Shown one piece after another: positions 34,390-44,765 of a stretch of 64,000 bases of DNA; positions within the stretch are counted from its first letter, which is position 1, and each line of letters opens with the position of its first letter. A program made the position numbers and the translations under genes. Below the pieces are notes generated by a model that had not been told where the DNA came from, ran no database searches, and saw only the letters and a program-made list of their open reading frames with translations. Origin of the DNA: Rhodanobacteraceae bacterium (GTDB lineage: Bacteria; Pseudomonadota; Gammaproteobacteria; Xanthomonadales; Rhodanobacteraceae); the NCBI GenBank assembly GCA_009996615.1, contig JAACZU010000016.1, forward strand, positions 1 through 64,000, in the 5' to 3' direction.

Positions 34390-37300
34390 ATGCGCCGATT
34401 GCTCGCATTGCCGCTGCTGGCTGCACTGGCGGCCTTTGCCGCGCCGCCGCCGGCGCCACCGCAGTTCATGCGGCTGGGCGTCGAGGACGGCCTGCCGTCG
34501 AGCGTGACCTACAAGGTCACGCAGGATCAGGACGGCTTCCTCTGGTTCGGCACGCAGGATGGCCTGGCGCGCTACGACGGCGTCGGTTTCCGCGTGTTCC
34601 GGCACGATCCGGCCGATCCCGCCTCGTTGCCCTCGAACGACATCTCCTCGATCCTGATCGACCGCCAGGGCCGGCTCTGGTGCGGCGGCGAGGCGTCCGG
34701 CCTGAACCGGCTCGAAGCCGATGGCCAGACCTTCACGCACTGGCGCCACAAGGCCGGCGACCTCGGCACGCTCGGCAGCGACGACATCTTCGCATTGGCC
34801 GAGGACGCGTCCGGCGCGATCTGGGTCGGCACCTACCTCGGCGGCCTCAACCGCCTGCAGGATGACGGCAGTTTCCTGCACATCGACCACGACGCCGAAG
34901 ACCCGGCCAGCCTGCGCTCGAGCACGGTCTATGCGCTGCACGCGGACCAGCGCGGACGCTTGTGGATCGGCACGGACGAGGGCCTGGACGTGCGCGAGCC
35001 GGACGGCCGCCTCGTGCACGTCGACTTGCCGCCGCTGGCCGAGCGTGGTGGTCCATCGGTCGTGATGGCGTTCCTCGACGAACCGGCCGGCAGCGTGCTC
35101 GTCGGCACGGTCAAGGGACTGTTCCGCGTCGATGCCGGGCTGCGCTACCAGGGCGAACTCGCGCCGGCCACGCCGCCGCTGCGCGTATCGGCGCTGGCAC
35201 ATACCGACGACGGCGCGTTGTGGGTCGGCACGTTGCGCGGACTCGCGCGGCTCGATGCGCGCGGGTTGCAGTCCTACCGTACCGACGCGATCGCGCCGGG
35301 TGCGTACCCCGGCACGCGCACGATGAGCATCTTCAACGACGCCGAAGGAGGCGTCTGGTTTTCGCTGTACGACGGCGGCATCGCGCATCTGCCGCCGAAT
35401 TGGCGCAATTTCGCCACGTTCCGCAATATCCCGGGCGATGCCGCCAGCCTGTCGAACTCGCGCGTGCGCGCAGTCGGCATCGACGGCAGCCGCGCGATCT
35501 GGGTCGGCGGTGGCGACGAGAGCCTCGATCGCATCGACCGTGCCAGCGGCGCGGTCGAGCGCTGGGGCGAGCGCTTGCGCCTGGGTAATGCCCGCGTCGT
35601 CGCCGTGCTGCCGGATGGTGCTGATCACCTCTGGCTCGGTTCGCAGACCGCGTTGCGGCGCTACTCGCTGCGCACGTTCGAGCCGGTCGAACTGCCAAAG
35701 GACCTGGCCCGCGCCGACGCATTGCCACCGGGCATCTTCGAGCACCTGGTGCGCGCGCGCGACGGCAGCCTCTGGGTCGGGGCGCGCGGCGGTGGCGTCG
35801 CGCGCGTCGCCGGCGACCCCGCGCGCATCGTGGCGCGCTACCTGCCGGCCGAAAAGACGCTCGTTGACAGTGATATCACCGCACTGGTGCTCGACGCCGA
35901 CGGACGGCCGTGGATCGCGACGGCGAGCGGCGTCGAGCGCCTCGACGCCACGACGGACCGGTTCGTCGTGGTCGACGGCCTGCCGCGCGAGGCGATCCAC
36001 GCACTCGCATTCGCCGCGGACGGCACGCTATGGCTGCACCGGCTCGGCGCGCTCGAGCGCTGGCGCGTCGACGGCGCCACGCCGGTGCTGGCTCAACGCC
36101 TGGACGCCGCGCGGGGCTGGCCGAGCCTGCGGGCCCTCGCGTTGGCGGTGTCGGCGGACGATAGTGTCTGGGCGACCTCGCCGCGCGGCCTGTGGCGGGT
36201 CGACGGCGCGACGCAGGAAGTACGCCGCTTCGACGCGCGCGACGGCCTGCCGAGCCAGGAATTCCTGCCGACCGCACTGGCCGTCGCGCCGGACGGTACG
36301 CTGGTTGCCGGTACCGTCGGCGGCGCCGTGGCCATCGATCCGCTCGCGCTGAAGCTCGACACGCCGGCTCCCCCCTTGCGCGTTACGGCGGCGCACGTGC
36401 GCCGCGCCGGCGAATCGACGGCGCTGGACGCGGCAGCACCGATCCTGCTGCGCCACGACGACCTGGATTTCGGCGTCGAGGTGCGTGCGTTGTCCTATGC
36501 GAACCCGGCGGCCAACCGCTATCGCTTCCGCCTCGAGGGCTTCGACGACGACTGGCTCGACAGCGCGCGTGGCGAGCGCCTGTGGTCGAGCCTGCCAGCG
36601 GGCAGCTATCGCCTGCGCGTGCGTGCCGCGAACGCAGCCGGCGTGTGGGGCGAGCTGGCAACGCCCCTGTCGATCACGGTGTCGCATCCGCCGTGGGCGA
36701 CGCCGCAGGCACGGGTGTTGTATGCATTTGCCGCACTGCTGGCGGTCGCGTTGTTGCTGCGCGCCTACCGGGCGCGCGTGCGCCGCCGCCACGCGCTCGC
36801 GCTGGTCGAGGCGAAGTCGGCCTTCCTGGCGACGATGAGTCACGAGATCCGCACGCCGATGACCGGCGTGCTCGGCATGAGCGAGCTGCTGCTCGGCACC
36901 GCGCTCGATGAGCGCCAGCGCGGCTATGCGCAGGCGATCCAGCAGTCCGGCGAGCTGATGCTGCGCGTGATCAACGACAGCCTCGACCTCGCACGCATCG
37001 AGGCCGGCAAGCTCGCGCTCGAACAGTCACCGTTCGACCCGGCGGCGCTGGCGCGCGAGGCCGCCGCGTTGCAGCGGCCGCTGGCCGAGCGCAAGGGGCT
37101 GCAACTCGTCGTCGAGATCGCCACCGACGTGCCCGCGCAAGTGCTCGGCGACGCCGTGCGCGTGAAGCAGATCCTGCTCAACCTGGTCGGCAATGCATTG
37201 AAGTTTACCGAGCGCGGCGGCGTCACCTTGCGCCTGACACGCGCGCCGTCCGGCGGCCTGCGCTACGCCGTCGTCGACAGCGGCCCCGGCATGAGCGAGG

Positions 37301-37983
37301 CGTTGCGCGCGCGGCTGTTCGGCCGTTTCGAGCAGGATGTGGATGCCGCACGCCGGCACGGCGGCAGCGGCCTGGGTTTGGCGATCTGCCACGAGCTGGT
37401 GCAGCTGATGGGCGGCCAGATCGACGTCGCCAGCCGACTCGGCGAGGGCAGTACGTTCACGGTCGACCTGCCGCTGGAGGTCGCGGTGGCATCCTCGGTC
37501 ATGCCACCGGCGCCGCTGACGCCGGCCACGTCGGCCCTGCGCGTGCTGCTGGTCGAGGACGATGCAACCGTCGCCGAGGTTATCGGTGGCTTGCTCGCCC
37601 AGCTGGGTCATCGCACCGTGCACGTACCAAACGGCCTTGCCGCGCTGGCCGAACTCCGCGGAGCCGATGCCACCAACTCGCGGGATGGACCGTTCGACGC
37701 GGCGCTGCTCGACCTCGACCTGCCGGGCGTCGATGGCCTGCAGCTGGCGCGCATGATCCGCGCCAGCGGCTACCCGCAGCTGCCGCTTGTCGCGGTCACC
37801 GCACGCTCGGTCGGCGACGAGGAGGTGCTGATCCGTTCGGCCGGCATGCAGGCGTTGCTGCGCAAGCCGCTGACGATCGCGCTGCTGCGCAGGACGCTGG
37901 CGGCCCTGGCCGATGCGCGCGACAAGGGCGCGGCCGCCGCCCGCGGCGGCTCAGCCGACCGGCAGCGAGAGCAGCGGGCGTGA
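34390..37983 (+). CDS. hybrid sensor histidine kinase with Reg_prop/Y_Y_Y sensor and C-terminal receiver
   Basis: Repeated GLARYDG/LWVGT propeller units; [56 protein letters not shown]...[14 protein letters not shown]. Confidence 0.9.
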   Translation: MRRLLALPLLAALAAFAAPPPAPPQFMRLGVEDGLPSSVTYKVTQDQDGFLWFGTQDGLARYDGVGFRVFRHDPADPASLPSNDISSILIDRQGRLWCGGEASGLNRLEADGQTFTHWRHKAGDLGTLGSDDIFALAEDASGAIWVGTYLGGLNRLQDDGSFLHIDHDAEDPASLRSSTVYALHADQRGRLWIGTDEGLDVREPDGRLVHVDLPPLAERGGPSVVMAFLDEPAGSVLVGTVKGLFRVDAGLRYQGELAPATPPLRVSALAHTDDGALWVGTLRGLARLDARGLQSYRTDAIAPGAYPGTRTMSIFNDAEGGVWFSLYDGGIAHLPPNWRNFATFRNIPGDAASLSNSRVRAVGIDGSRAIWVGGGDESLDRIDRASGAVERWGERLRLGNARVVAVLPDGADHLWLGSQTALRRYSLRTFEPVELPKDLARADALPPGIFEHLVRARDGSLWVGARGGGVARVAGDPARIVARYLPAEKTLVDSDITALVLDADGRPWIATASGVERLDATTDRFVVVDGLPREAIHALAFAADGTLWLHRLGALERWRVDGATPVLAQRLDAARGWPSLRALALAVSADDSVWATSPRGLWRVDGATQEVRRFDARDGLPSQEFLPTALAVAPDGTLVAGTVGGAVAIDPLALKLDTPAPPLRVTAAHVRRAGESTALDAAAPILLRHDDLDFGVEVRALSYANPAANRYRFRLEGFDDDWLDSARGERLWSSLPAGSYRLRVRAANAAGVWGELATPLSITVSHPPWATPQARVLYAFAALLAVALLLRAYRARVRRRHALALVEAKSAFLATMSHEIRTPMTGVLGMSELLLGTALDERQRGYAQAIQQSGELMLRVINDSLDLARIEAGKLALEQSPFDPAALAREAAALQRPLAERKGLQLVVEIATDVPAQVLGDAVRVKQILLNLVGNALKFTERGGVTLRLTRAPSGGLRYAVVDSGPGMSEALRARLFGRFEQDVDAARRHGGSGLGLAICHELVQLMGGQIDVASRLGEGSTFTVDLPLEVAVASSVMPPAPLTPATSALRVLLVEDDATVAEVIGGLLAQLGHRTVHVPNGLAALAELRGADATNSRDGPFDAALLDLDLPGVDGLQLARMIRASGYPQLPLVAVTARSVGDEEVLIRSAGMQALLRKPLTIALLRRTLAALADARDKGAAAARGGSADRQREQRA

Positions 37984-38397
37984 CCAGCTGACGCGGCCGG
38001 TCGGTGGCCGTGTGCCGACGCGTTCGGCGCCCATGCGCAGGTAGAACGCCTCGGCCGGCGGATGCGCGACGATCGCGATGCGCGCGATGCCGAGCGCGCG
38101 CGCCTGCCCGCGCAGGTGGTCGAGCAGCCGCGCGCCGAGGCGCCGTCCCTGCGCCTCGTCGCGGACGAACAGCAGGTCGAGCTCGGGCGCCGCCGGCACG
38201 CCACGCAGCGAGTAGAAGCCGAGGATGCGGCCATCCTGCTCGGCGACGAACACGAGGTCCGCCTCGACCTGCGCCGGCGTGACGGCGTAGCCGTGCAGGA
38301 TCGCCGCGTAGTCGCCGCGGTACGCGCTCGAGGCGTGCATCAGTTCGGTGAGCTGCGCGCAGTCTTCGCGGGTCGCGCTGCGGATGGTCGGATCCAT
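37951..38397 (-). CDS. GNAT family N-acetyltransferase
   Basis: [19 protein letters not shown]...[30 protein letters not shown]. Confidence 0.82.
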   Translation of the reverse strand: MDPTIRSATREDCAQLTELMHASSAYRGDYAAILHGYAVTPAQVEADLVFVAEQDGRILGFYSLRGVPAAPELDLLFVRDEAQGRRLGARLLDHLRGQARALGIARIAIVAHPPAEAFYLRMGAERVGTRPPTGRVSWSRPLLSLPVG

Positions 38398-38579
38398 GGG
38401 AGCTTTGCGTTGCGCTGCTTTCAAGCCATCCCCTTCACGGGTAGGGCGGGGATGGGGTTCGGTGTTCGCGTTGCCGCTTCCGCGAAAACCGACCCGGCGC
38501 GTAGTGGGAGCGGCGGAAGCCGCGATGCTTTTCAGCCTCCGGCCCAAAGGCATCGCGCCTGCCGGCGCGCCCACACACA

Positions 38580-39641
38580 TCAGCCGCGACGGCTGAACTC
38601 GTGCACCGCGTCGACCAGCACCGCGACGTGCTCGGGCGGGATGTCCGGGGTGATGCCGTGGCCGAGGTTGAACACGTGGCCGGGGTGCGGGCCGAACGCG
38701 TCGAGCACGGCGCGCGCCTGCGCGCGGATCGCGTCCGGGCTGGCCGCGAGCACGGCCGGGTCGAGGTTGCCCTGCAGCGCGACGCGCTCGCCGACGCGTG
38801 CGCGCGCCTCGCCGATGTCGATCGTCCAGTCGACGCCGAGCGCGTTGCAGCCGGTCGCGGCGAGCGCCTCGAGGTGCGCGTTGGCGCCCTTGGAGAACAG
38901 GATCAGCGGCACGTCGCGCGTGGCCGCTTCGGCCTTCAGGCGCGCGACGATCTCGCCGAGCCAGCGCAGCGAGAACTCGCGGAATGCCGCCGGCGCGAGC
39001 AGGCCGCCCCAGGTGTCGAACACCATCAGCGCCTGCGCGCCGGCCGCGACCTGCGCGGCGAGGTAGCTCGCCACCGCCTGTGCGAGCGTGTCGAGCAGGC
39101 GGTGCATCGTCGCCGCGTCCTCCAGCGCGAGCGCCTTCGCGCGCGCGAAGCTTGACGAGCCGCCGCCCTCGATCATGTAGCAGGCCAGCGTCCACGGGCT
39201 GCCGGAGAATCCGATCAGCGGCACGCGCTCGTTGAGCTCGCGGCGGATCAGGCGCACCGCGTCCATCACGTAGCGCAGCTCGCTCTCCGGGTCGGGCACG
39301 CCGAGCCGGTCGATGTCGGCCACGCTGCGCAGTGGCGCCTTGAACTTGGGGCCCTCGCCTTCGACGAAGTGCAGGCCCAGGCCCATCGCATCCGGAATCG
39401 TCAGGATGTCGGAGAACAGGATCGCCGCGTCGAGCGCGAAGCGCGCCAGCGGCTGCAGGGTGACCTCGCAGGCCAGTTCCGGCGTCTGCGCCAGCCCCAT
39501 GAAACTGCCGGCGCGCGCGCGCGTGGCGCGATACTCGGGCAGGTAGCGGCCAGCCTGGCGCATGATCCAGACCGGCGTCATGTCGACCGGCTCGCGGCGC
39601 AGCGCGCGCAGGAAGCGGTGATCGGGAGTGGCTACGGACAT
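38580..39641 (-). CDS. hemE: uroporphyrinogen decarboxylase
   Basis: [52 protein letters not shown]. Confidence 0.96.
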   Translation of the reverse strand: MSVATPDHRFLRALRREPVDMTPVWIMRQAGRYLPEYRATRARAGSFMGLAQTPELACEVTLQPLARFALDAAILFSDILTIPDAMGLGLHFVEGEGPKFKAPLRSVADIDRLGVPDPESELRYVMDAVRLIRRELNERVPLIGFSGSPWTLACYMIEGGGSSSFARAKALALEDAATMHRLLDTLAQAVASYLAAQVAAGAQALMVFDTWGGLLAPAAFREFSLRWLGEIVARLKAEAATRDVPLILFSKGANAHLEALAATGCNALGVDWTIDIGEARARVGERVALQGNLDPAVLAASPDAIRAQARAVLDAFGPHPGHVFNLGHGITPDIPPEHVAVLVDAVHEFSRRG

Positions 39642-39850
39642 GACGGCTCGCCTCGACTAGGGGGGAAGGGGTTCCGGAAGCGCTGCGCCTTGCTGCGCTG
39701 CTCTTGAGCCCTCCCCTTCAACGGGAGGGTTGGGTGGGGATGGTGTTGCTGGCGCGCATCCCTTGTTGCGAAATCCGCCCCGCGTCCCCGCGTTCGGGCG
39801 CCCACCGCCGCTCAAAGGGAGCCGGAAAAAGCAGCACGCTCCTGCGCACC

Positions 39851-40111
39851 TCAGCCGGCATGCGGCCCCTCGAAGCCCTGGCTGAACATGACCTGGAAGC
39901 CACGCTTGAGCTGCGCGTCGCGCGCGCGCTCGAACGCATTCAGTGCGGCATCGCGTTCCAGGTACAGTTCGCGCCGGCTGCTCGAGCGGCTGCCTTGCTG
40001 GCCCCATTCACGGAACAGCGTCCAGCCGCCCAGCAGATCCTGCTGCAGCACGAGCTGGTAGAAGCGCGGCGCATCGGCGCCGGCGGGTCGGGTTTGCATG
40101 AAGACGCGCAT
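39851..40111 (-). CDS. small WGR domain protein
   Basis: RFYQLVLQQDLLGGWTLFREWGQQGSRSSSRREL matches WGR-type motif. Confidence 0.75.
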   Translation of the reverse strand: MRVFMQTRPAGADAPRFYQLVLQQDLLGGWTLFREWGQQGSRSSSRRELYLERDAALNAFERARDAQLKRGFQVMFSQGFEGPHAG

Positions 40112-40227
40112 GGTGAACCCCGGATTGTAGCTTCCCCGCGTGGCCAGCGGTGAACCGCATGCGCCACGTTCACGGCGTCCGCGCCACACGCTATGCTGGC
40201 CGGACATCAAACCCTGGGGAGGGGACC

Positions 40228-42636
40228 ATGAGTGTGTCGCGAGGAAGGACCGCAGCGCTGGTCGCTGCGGCTGTGGGAAGCGTGTGTGTTTCGGCCGGCG
40301 GCTGGGCGCAGGCGCAGGAGGCAGGTACCGATCCAGCCGCGGCGGACGAGCAGGCGACCCGGCTCGAAGGCGTGACGGTGATCGGTTCGCGCCGCTACGA
40401 GCGTGCCTCCGATACCGAGACGCCGGTGCCGGTCGATACGCTGCCAATGACCAAGGCGGCCGAGCAGGCGCCGACCTTCGATCTGGCGCAGACGCTGCAG
40501 TACACGGCGCCATCGCTGATCTCGGGGCGCCAGACCGGCGCCGACAACGCCGACTCGGTCGATTCGGCTGCGCTGCGCGGCCTCGGCTCGGACCAGACCC
40601 TGGTGCTGGTCAACGGCAAGCGCCTGCATTCGACCGCGCTGGTCAACCTGTTCGGCGCGCGCAACCGCGGCAATACCGGCACCGACCTCAACACGATCCC
40701 GCTGCTGGCGATCGACCGCGTCGAGATCCTGCGCGACGGCGCCGCCGCGCAGTACGGCTCCGACGCGATCGCCGGCGTGATGAACATCGCGCTCAAGCGC
40801 CGCCCCGGCTGCGAGGGCGTGGCCGGCTATGGCCAGTACACGCGCGGCGACGGCGAGAACTGGCTCGCCTCGGGTTACTGCGGCTTCAAGGTCGGCAACG
40901 ACGGCATCGTCGCGCTGACCGCCGAATACCTCGACCGCGGCCGCTCCAATCGCACCACCGCGGCCGATCCGCTGCGCATCATCGGCGACACCGCGGTCAA
41001 GAACGGCACCGTCTACTTCAACGGCGAGATCCCGTTCGCCAATGGCCTGCACTTCTACTTCGACGGCGGCCTGCAGAACCGAGATGCGTCCTCGGCCGCG
41101 TTCGCGCGCGGCGGCATCGGCTCGGACGACATCCCCTCGCGCAACTCCGCCGCGATGTACCCGGACGGCTTCGTGCCGTTCATCGATCCGTACATCCAGG
41201 ATCGCCACGGCACCGCCGGGGTGTGGTGGATGTGGAACGACTGGCGCGTGGATGCGTCGCAGACGCTCGGCTACAACAAGCTGATCGACACGATCCGCCA
41301 CACGCTCAACGCCTCGATCGCGAACTACGATCTCGAGCACGGCGGCCGCGGCATCAGCCCCGACCACTTCAATGCCGGCGGCTTCTCGTTCGCGCAGGCG
41401 ACCACCAACCTCGACTTCGCGCGCTTCTTCGACGGCTGGCTGCACGGCGTCAACGTCGCGTTCGGCGGCGAGTTCCGCCACGAGAACTACCAGATCTTCG
41501 CCGGCGAACCGGGCTCGTACATCGACGCGGACGGCCCCGGCGGCGGCAACGCCGGCAGCCAGGGCTTCCCCGGCTTCCAGCCGGCCGACGCGACCGACAA
41601 GAGCCGCAACAGCTGGGCCGTCTACGGCGACGTCGAGATCGACTGGACCGACCGCTTCATGACCGACCAGGCCGTGCGCCACGAGCACTACAGCGATTTC
41701 GGCTCGACCACGATCGGCAAGCTGGCCGGCGCCTACCGCGTCACCGACGGCTTCCTGCTGCGCGGCTCGCTCAGCACCGGCTTCCGCGCGCCGTCGCTGC
41801 AGCAGCGCTACTTCTCCTCGACCTTCACCGACTTCATCAGCGGCGTGCCGGTCGACGTCGTGCTGGCGCCGAATGGCGGCGCGATCGCGCGCGCGGCCGG
41901 CATTCCGGACCTGAAGCAGGAAAAATCCAGGAGCGCCACGCTCGGCTTCACCTGGAAACCGCTCGACAACGTCTCGGTCACGCTCGACGGCTACCGCATC
42001 GACATCGACGACCGCATCGTGCTGAGCGGGCGCTTCGATACCTCCGACCCGGACATCGGTGCGATCCTCGAGCAGCTGGGCGTCGGCGAGGCGCAGTTCT
42101 TCGTCAACTCGGTCGACACGCGCACGCAGGGCATCGACCTGACCGTCAACCACACCACCAGCCTCGGCGACGGCGAACTGGCCAGCTACCTCGCGTTCAA
42201 CCATGGCACCACCAAGGTGCGCGCGGTGCACACGCCGCCATCGCTGGTCGGGCGCGAGGATTCGCTGCTCGGCGAGCGCGACCGCCTGTTCATCGAGGAC
42301 GGCGCACCGCACTCGAAGGCGGTGCTCGGCTTCGACTACACGCTCGGCAAGTGGGACACGAACTTCAAGATCATCTACTTCGGCCCGATGACGCTGGGCA
42401 CGTTCTCCGGCCCGCCGGTGCCGAACCAGCACTACTCGGACAAGACCTCGGCCGACGTCAGCGTGACCTACAGCTTCACCGAGGACACCAAGCTGACGGT
42501 CGGCGGCGCCAACATCCTCGACAAGTTCCCGACCCGGCAGGACCCGGACGAGACCGACAACGGCTTCAAGTACGAGGCGGTGCAGTTCGGCCTGAACGGC
42601 GCGGCGTGGTTCGTGCGGCTGGCGCACAGGTTCTGA
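40228..42636 (+). CDS. TonB-dependent receptor
   Basis: Signal peptide; plug RLEGVTVIGSRR..., LRGLGSDQTLVLVNGKRLH, VEILRDGAAAQYGSDAIAGVMNI; C-terminal aromatic FVRLAHRF. Confidence 0.92.
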   Translation: MSVSRGRTAALVAAAVGSVCVSAGGWAQAQEAGTDPAAADEQATRLEGVTVIGSRRYERASDTETPVPVDTLPMTKAAEQAPTFDLAQTLQYTAPSLISGRQTGADNADSVDSAALRGLGSDQTLVLVNGKRLHSTALVNLFGARNRGNTGTDLNTIPLLAIDRVEILRDGAAAQYGSDAIAGVMNIALKRRPGCEGVAGYGQYTRGDGENWLASGYCGFKVGNDGIVALTAEYLDRGRSNRTTAADPLRIIGDTAVKNGTVYFNGEIPFANGLHFYFDGGLQNRDASSAAFARGGIGSDDIPSRNSAAMYPDGFVPFIDPYIQDRHGTAGVWWMWNDWRVDASQTLGYNKLIDTIRHTLNASIANYDLEHGGRGISPDHFNAGGFSFAQATTNLDFARFFDGWLHGVNVAFGGEFRHENYQIFAGEPGSYIDADGPGGGNAGSQGFPGFQPADATDKSRNSWAVYGDVEIDWTDRFMTDQAVRHEHYSDFGSTTIGKLAGAYRVTDGFLLRGSLSTGFRAPSLQQRYFSSTFTDFISGVPVDVVLAPNGGAIARAAGIPDLKQEKSRSATLGFTWKPLDNVSVTLDGYRIDIDDRIVLSGRFDTSDPDIGAILEQLGVGEAQFFVNSVDTRTQGIDLTVNHTTSLGDGELASYLAFNHGTTKVRAVHTPPSLVGREDSLLGERDRLFIEDGAPHSKAVLGFDYTLGKWDTNFKIIYFGPMTLGTFSGPPVPNQHYSDKTSADVSVTYSFTEDTKLTVGGANILDKFPTRQDPDETDNGFKYEAVQFGLNGAAWFVRLAHRF

Positions 42637-42779
42637 AGAAGCCGCGATTGGGACTGCGAAGGCAGGATGCCGTAGCGAACGGCGAAGCCGGCCCGCAGGG
42701 CGAGCCGCGGAGGCGGCGAGTCATTTGGGATTGGGTAAGGCGGGTCCGGTCTGCTCCACGGGGGCCGGACATTCGCTCT

Positions 42780-42836
42780 CGCACCTCAGCCCGTAGGGTG
42801 GGACGCAGCCGCGCAGCGGCGAGTCCCACCGCCCGC
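42780..42836. repeat. GTAG-headed hairpin GTAGGGTGGGACGCAGCCGCGCAGCGGCGAGTCCCACC
   Basis: Same family as the two inverted copies at 49307-49376 and 49448-49515. Confidence 0.75.
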
Positions 42837-42861
42837 ATGTCACGGCGGCGCGATGCGCGCC

Positions 42862-44559
42862 TCACTCGCCCAGCACGCGCAAGACGCCGAACGCATGCGC
42901 CATCCACGACTCCAGCACGGCGCGGTCCGGGCAGTCGTCGAAGCGGCCGCCGCAGCGTTCGCGCAGGCGTGCATTGGCTTCGAAGTACGCGTTCTTCGGC
43001 AGGCCGGCGGCGTCGAGCACGAGGCTGCCGAGGAAGGCGAGGTCGAGCGGGCCTTCGCGCGGCGGCAGCGCCGCGCCGGCGAGATTGGTGTCGATGCGGT
43101 AGTAGGTGAGGTTGCGCGCATCGGCGCGCAGCGCAGGCGGCAACGCACTGTCGAGCGTGCCTTCGAGGCCGTCGAACGAGGGATGGTGGTCGCCGAAATG
43201 CACCAGCACGCTCGGCCGGTCGTCGGCGAACAACGAATCACGCAGGCGCGCGAGCGCCGCGTCGGACTGGTGCAGGCGGAACAGGTAGTGGGCGAGGTTG
43301 CGGTTCAGGCGCGCGTCCGCGCCCGGTAGCGGTGGCGCGTTCCACGGTGGCGGCAGCGTGTCGAGCGGAAGGTCGTGCGGGCCGTGCTGGCGCATGGTCA
43401 GCAGCATGAAGAAGATCGGCCGGCCGTCGCTCGCGCGCGCGCGCTGGCGGATCGCGTCGAACTGCTGCAGCAGTTCGAGGTCGGTGCTCTCCCAGCGCAG
43501 GCCCATCTCCTGCGCGTCGTGGAACTCGTCGAAGCCGTAGTCGGCGTAGGCGCCGGCGGCGCGCACGAAGTCGCGCGGCATCGGGTAGACCGCGATCGTG
43601 CGGTAGCCGAGCGCCTTGAGCTGGCGCGGCAGGCTCTCGCGCAGGCGCGGTGCGAGGTTGTATGGCGCGTACATGCCGGCCGGCCCGAACAGCGTGTGCG
43701 GCATGCCGGCGAGGAACGCGAACTCGCTGGTCCAGGTCGCGCCGCCGTAGGTGTGCACGCGCAGCGGGCCGTAGGCGGCCGTGTGTGCATCCGGCTCGAA
43801 CAGCGCCACGTTGCAGGCTGGCACGGTGCAGGCCGCCCACTGGCGCGGATCGAGCGTGCTCTCTTCGAGCACGGCGACGATGTCGGGCCGCTGTGCCGGC
43901 GCGGCAGTGGTGCCAGCGCCCCAGTCGAACGCGCCGGCCGCGTCCGGCGCGTATGCGGGCACCGACAGTTGCATGCGCGTCAGCGAGTAGAGGAAGGAGC
44001 TGGTCGGGTTGCGCCGCGCGTGCTCGAGGAACTCCCAGATGTTGACCGCTTGGATCTCGCGGAAGAGGCCCTGCGGCGCCGCGACGGCGACCAGCGGCAG
44101 CAGCGCGAGCAGCGACCACAGGCCTTGGGCGCGCCGGCGGCCACGCCAGCGTCCCGGCGTCTCCAGGCGCCACAGGGTGACGGCGAGCAGCACGCCGCCG
44201 AGCAGCGCCGCGGCGGTCTTGTGCCACAGCTTCGGGTAGTGCGCGATCACGTCGACGGTGGACGTGGTCGCGAAATAGCGCAGGTCCGGCGCCAGCAGCG
44301 GCTCGTGCAGGTAAGCGATCTTCAGCGCATTGGCCAGCCACAGCGCGCCGGCCAGCGCGCCGACGGCGAACAGGCCGAAGCCGAGGCGGCCGCACAGCGT
44401 GGCCAGGAACAACGCCAGCGCGCCGGCCAGCGCCGCGCAGTACAGCCGTTCGGTCGGGTCGGTCTCGACCGGCAGCAGGCGCCAAAGCGCGAACGTGAAC
44501 GCACAGGCGCCGATGAGAATCGCCGCCAGCGTGCGCGGGCGGGTGTGCAACCAATCCAT
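42862..44559 (-). CDS. LTA synthase-like membrane sulfatase (paralogue A)
   Basis: N-terminal TM bundle; PDIVAVLEESTLDPRQW; WTSEFAFLAGMPHTLFG; VHFGDHHPSFDGL. Confidence 0.8.
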   Translation of the reverse strand: MDWLHTRPRTLAAILIGACAFTFALWRLLPVETDPTERLYCAALAGALALFLATLCGRLGFGLFAVGALAGALWLANALKIAYLHEPLLAPDLRYFATTSTVDVIAHYPKLWHKTAAALLGGVLLAVTLWRLETPGRWRGRRRAQGLWSLLALLPLVAVAAPQGLFREIQAVNIWEFLEHARRNPTSSFLYSLTRMQLSVPAYAPDAAGAFDWGAGTTAAPAQRPDIVAVLEESTLDPRQWAACTVPACNVALFEPDAHTAAYGPLRVHTYGGATWTSEFAFLAGMPHTLFGPAGMYAPYNLAPRLRESLPRQLKALGYRTIAVYPMPRDFVRAAGAYADYGFDEFHDAQEMGLRWESTDLELLQQFDAIRQRARASDGRPIFFMLLTMRQHGPHDLPLDTLPPPWNAPPLPGADARLNRNLAHYLFRLHQSDAALARLRDSLFADDRPSVLVHFGDHHPSFDGLEGTLDSALPPALRADARNLTYYRIDTNLAGAALPPREGPLDLAFLGSLVLDAAGLPKNAYFEANARLRERCGGRFDDCPDRAVLESWMAHAFGVLRVLGE

Positions 44560-44692
44560 TCCATTTCCCCAGCAGGCTCCGAAGCCGAGAAGACGTGTAA
44601 CAGCGCGGCAGCGTTGCTGCAATGAACGTGTTGTTGGCGTGCTTCGGAGTGGTGCCTGGCGGTCATCGGAGCGACCAGGACTGGCGCTGAAA

Positions 44693-44708
44693 TGTGACGC
44701 ACATCACG
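44693..44708. promoter_or_regulatory. CRP/Clp-like binding site TGTGA-CGCACA-TCACG
   Basis: One mismatch to TGTGA-N6-TCACA, upstream of the TIR gene in the divergent intergenic region. Confidence 0.5.
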
Positions 44709-44765
44709 TTTTGGGCTATCTTGCTCGCCGTCTGCCCGCGCCCTCGGACGCGATTGCGGGGTGGT

